Shown: positions 63,872 to 64,000 of the stretch, piece by piece
Position numbering within the stretch: position 1 is the first letter of the stretch
How the letters are laid out: each line of letters opens with the position of its first letter
Assembly: GCF_001922575.1 (NCBI RefSeq)
Contig: NZ_MRCI01000003.1
Location: 124,001 to 188,000, forward strand
DNA from: Neptunomonas phycophila
GTDB taxonomy: Bacteria; Pseudomonadota; Gammaproteobacteria; Pseudomonadales; Balneatricaceae
Length of the DNA stretch: 64,000 bases
Reading direction: 5' to 3'
Notes under the pieces: model-generated
Databases searched by the model: none
What the model saw: the letters and a program-made list of their open reading frames with translations, nothing else
What the model was told of the DNA's origin: nothing
Made by a program: the position numbers and the translations under genes

Positions 63872-64000
63872 GGAAACACTCCCGTTATTCTTGTTTTGGA
63901 TGTTTTGTATTCGTTGTCTTTATCGTTGGAATATCTAAATCTGGAAGCACACCAGCCTGTCGTTCAGAGGTTTATACAGATAGCTGTTAAATCACTGCGG

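Overview
The window reads as chromosome of a marine gammaproteobacterium, most likely in the Oceanospirillales (Neptunomonas/Amphritea/Marinobacterium-like). The grounds are the conserved blocks hemCDXY next to argH, zapA-6S RNA-fau, ygfB-pepP-ubiH-ubiI-gcvTH, a giant NAD-glutamate dehydrogenase, and many solute-binding-protein transporters. The genus is inference. I saw no rRNA, tRNA, CRISPR array, intact insertion sequence or prophage.

Layout. 1-4.6 kb: a MocR/TauR-type regulator (cut by the left edge) divergent from a taurine-type ABC importer (tauABC). 4.6-6.8 kb: a metal-responsive MerR regulator and an RlmI-like methyltransferase, divergent from a Cys-tailed cation transporter whose promoter carries a textbook MerR dyad. 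6.8-12.7 kb: NAD-glutamate dehydrogenase and a small cytochrome c. 13-19 kb: hemCDXY and argH. 19-22.5 kb: a diguanylate cyclase, a GlsB-family protein, a GcvR-like ACT protein, an AEC permease and a 44-codon membrane ORF. 22.5-30.4 kb: fau, 6S RNA, zapA, a ZapB-like protein, ygfB, pepP, two ubiquinone hydroxylases, gcvT and gcvH (no gcvP follows). 30.4-34.9 kb: a DAACS symporter, rlmI, an aldo/keto reductase and a CBS protein.

34.9-37.6 kb is an A+T-rich accessory island. It holds a broken gene whose N-terminus resembles VasX-type T6SS effectors, one intact two-TM membrane protein, a chimeric remnant, and a frameshifted paralogue. I read it as a decayed effector/immunity-type array. 37.6-42.6 kb: a Cache-GGDEF cyclase, then an arsenic operon made of an ArsC-ArsR fusion, a GAPDH and ArsJ. 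The GAPDH/ArsJ pair exports arsenate as 1-arseno-3-phosphoglycerate; the fusion could both reduce arsenate and sense arsenite.

42.7-46.9 kb: a vanillate demethylation module (VanR-type regulator, VanA, VanB and a TRAP binding protein) with three near-identical palindromic operators. 46.9-55.1 kb is the least understood metabolic block. A tightly coupled DUF1611 / alanine-ornithine racemase-like / M81 operon is divergent from an OsmC-YcaO fusion, which is followed by an AraC regulator and an EamA exporter. 55.2-63.9 kb is a sugar module, probably for fructose: a PfkB kinase, a response regulator, a hybrid histidine kinase, a second periplasmic sugar-binding protein that may be the kinase's sensing partner, and a FrcBCA-type ABC importer.

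The best candidates for new biology are the DUF1611-racemase-M81/OsmC-YcaO block, the ArsC-ArsR fusion that keeps the whole catalytic cysteine triad, the binding-protein-linked two-component system, and the effector/immunity-like remnant array.
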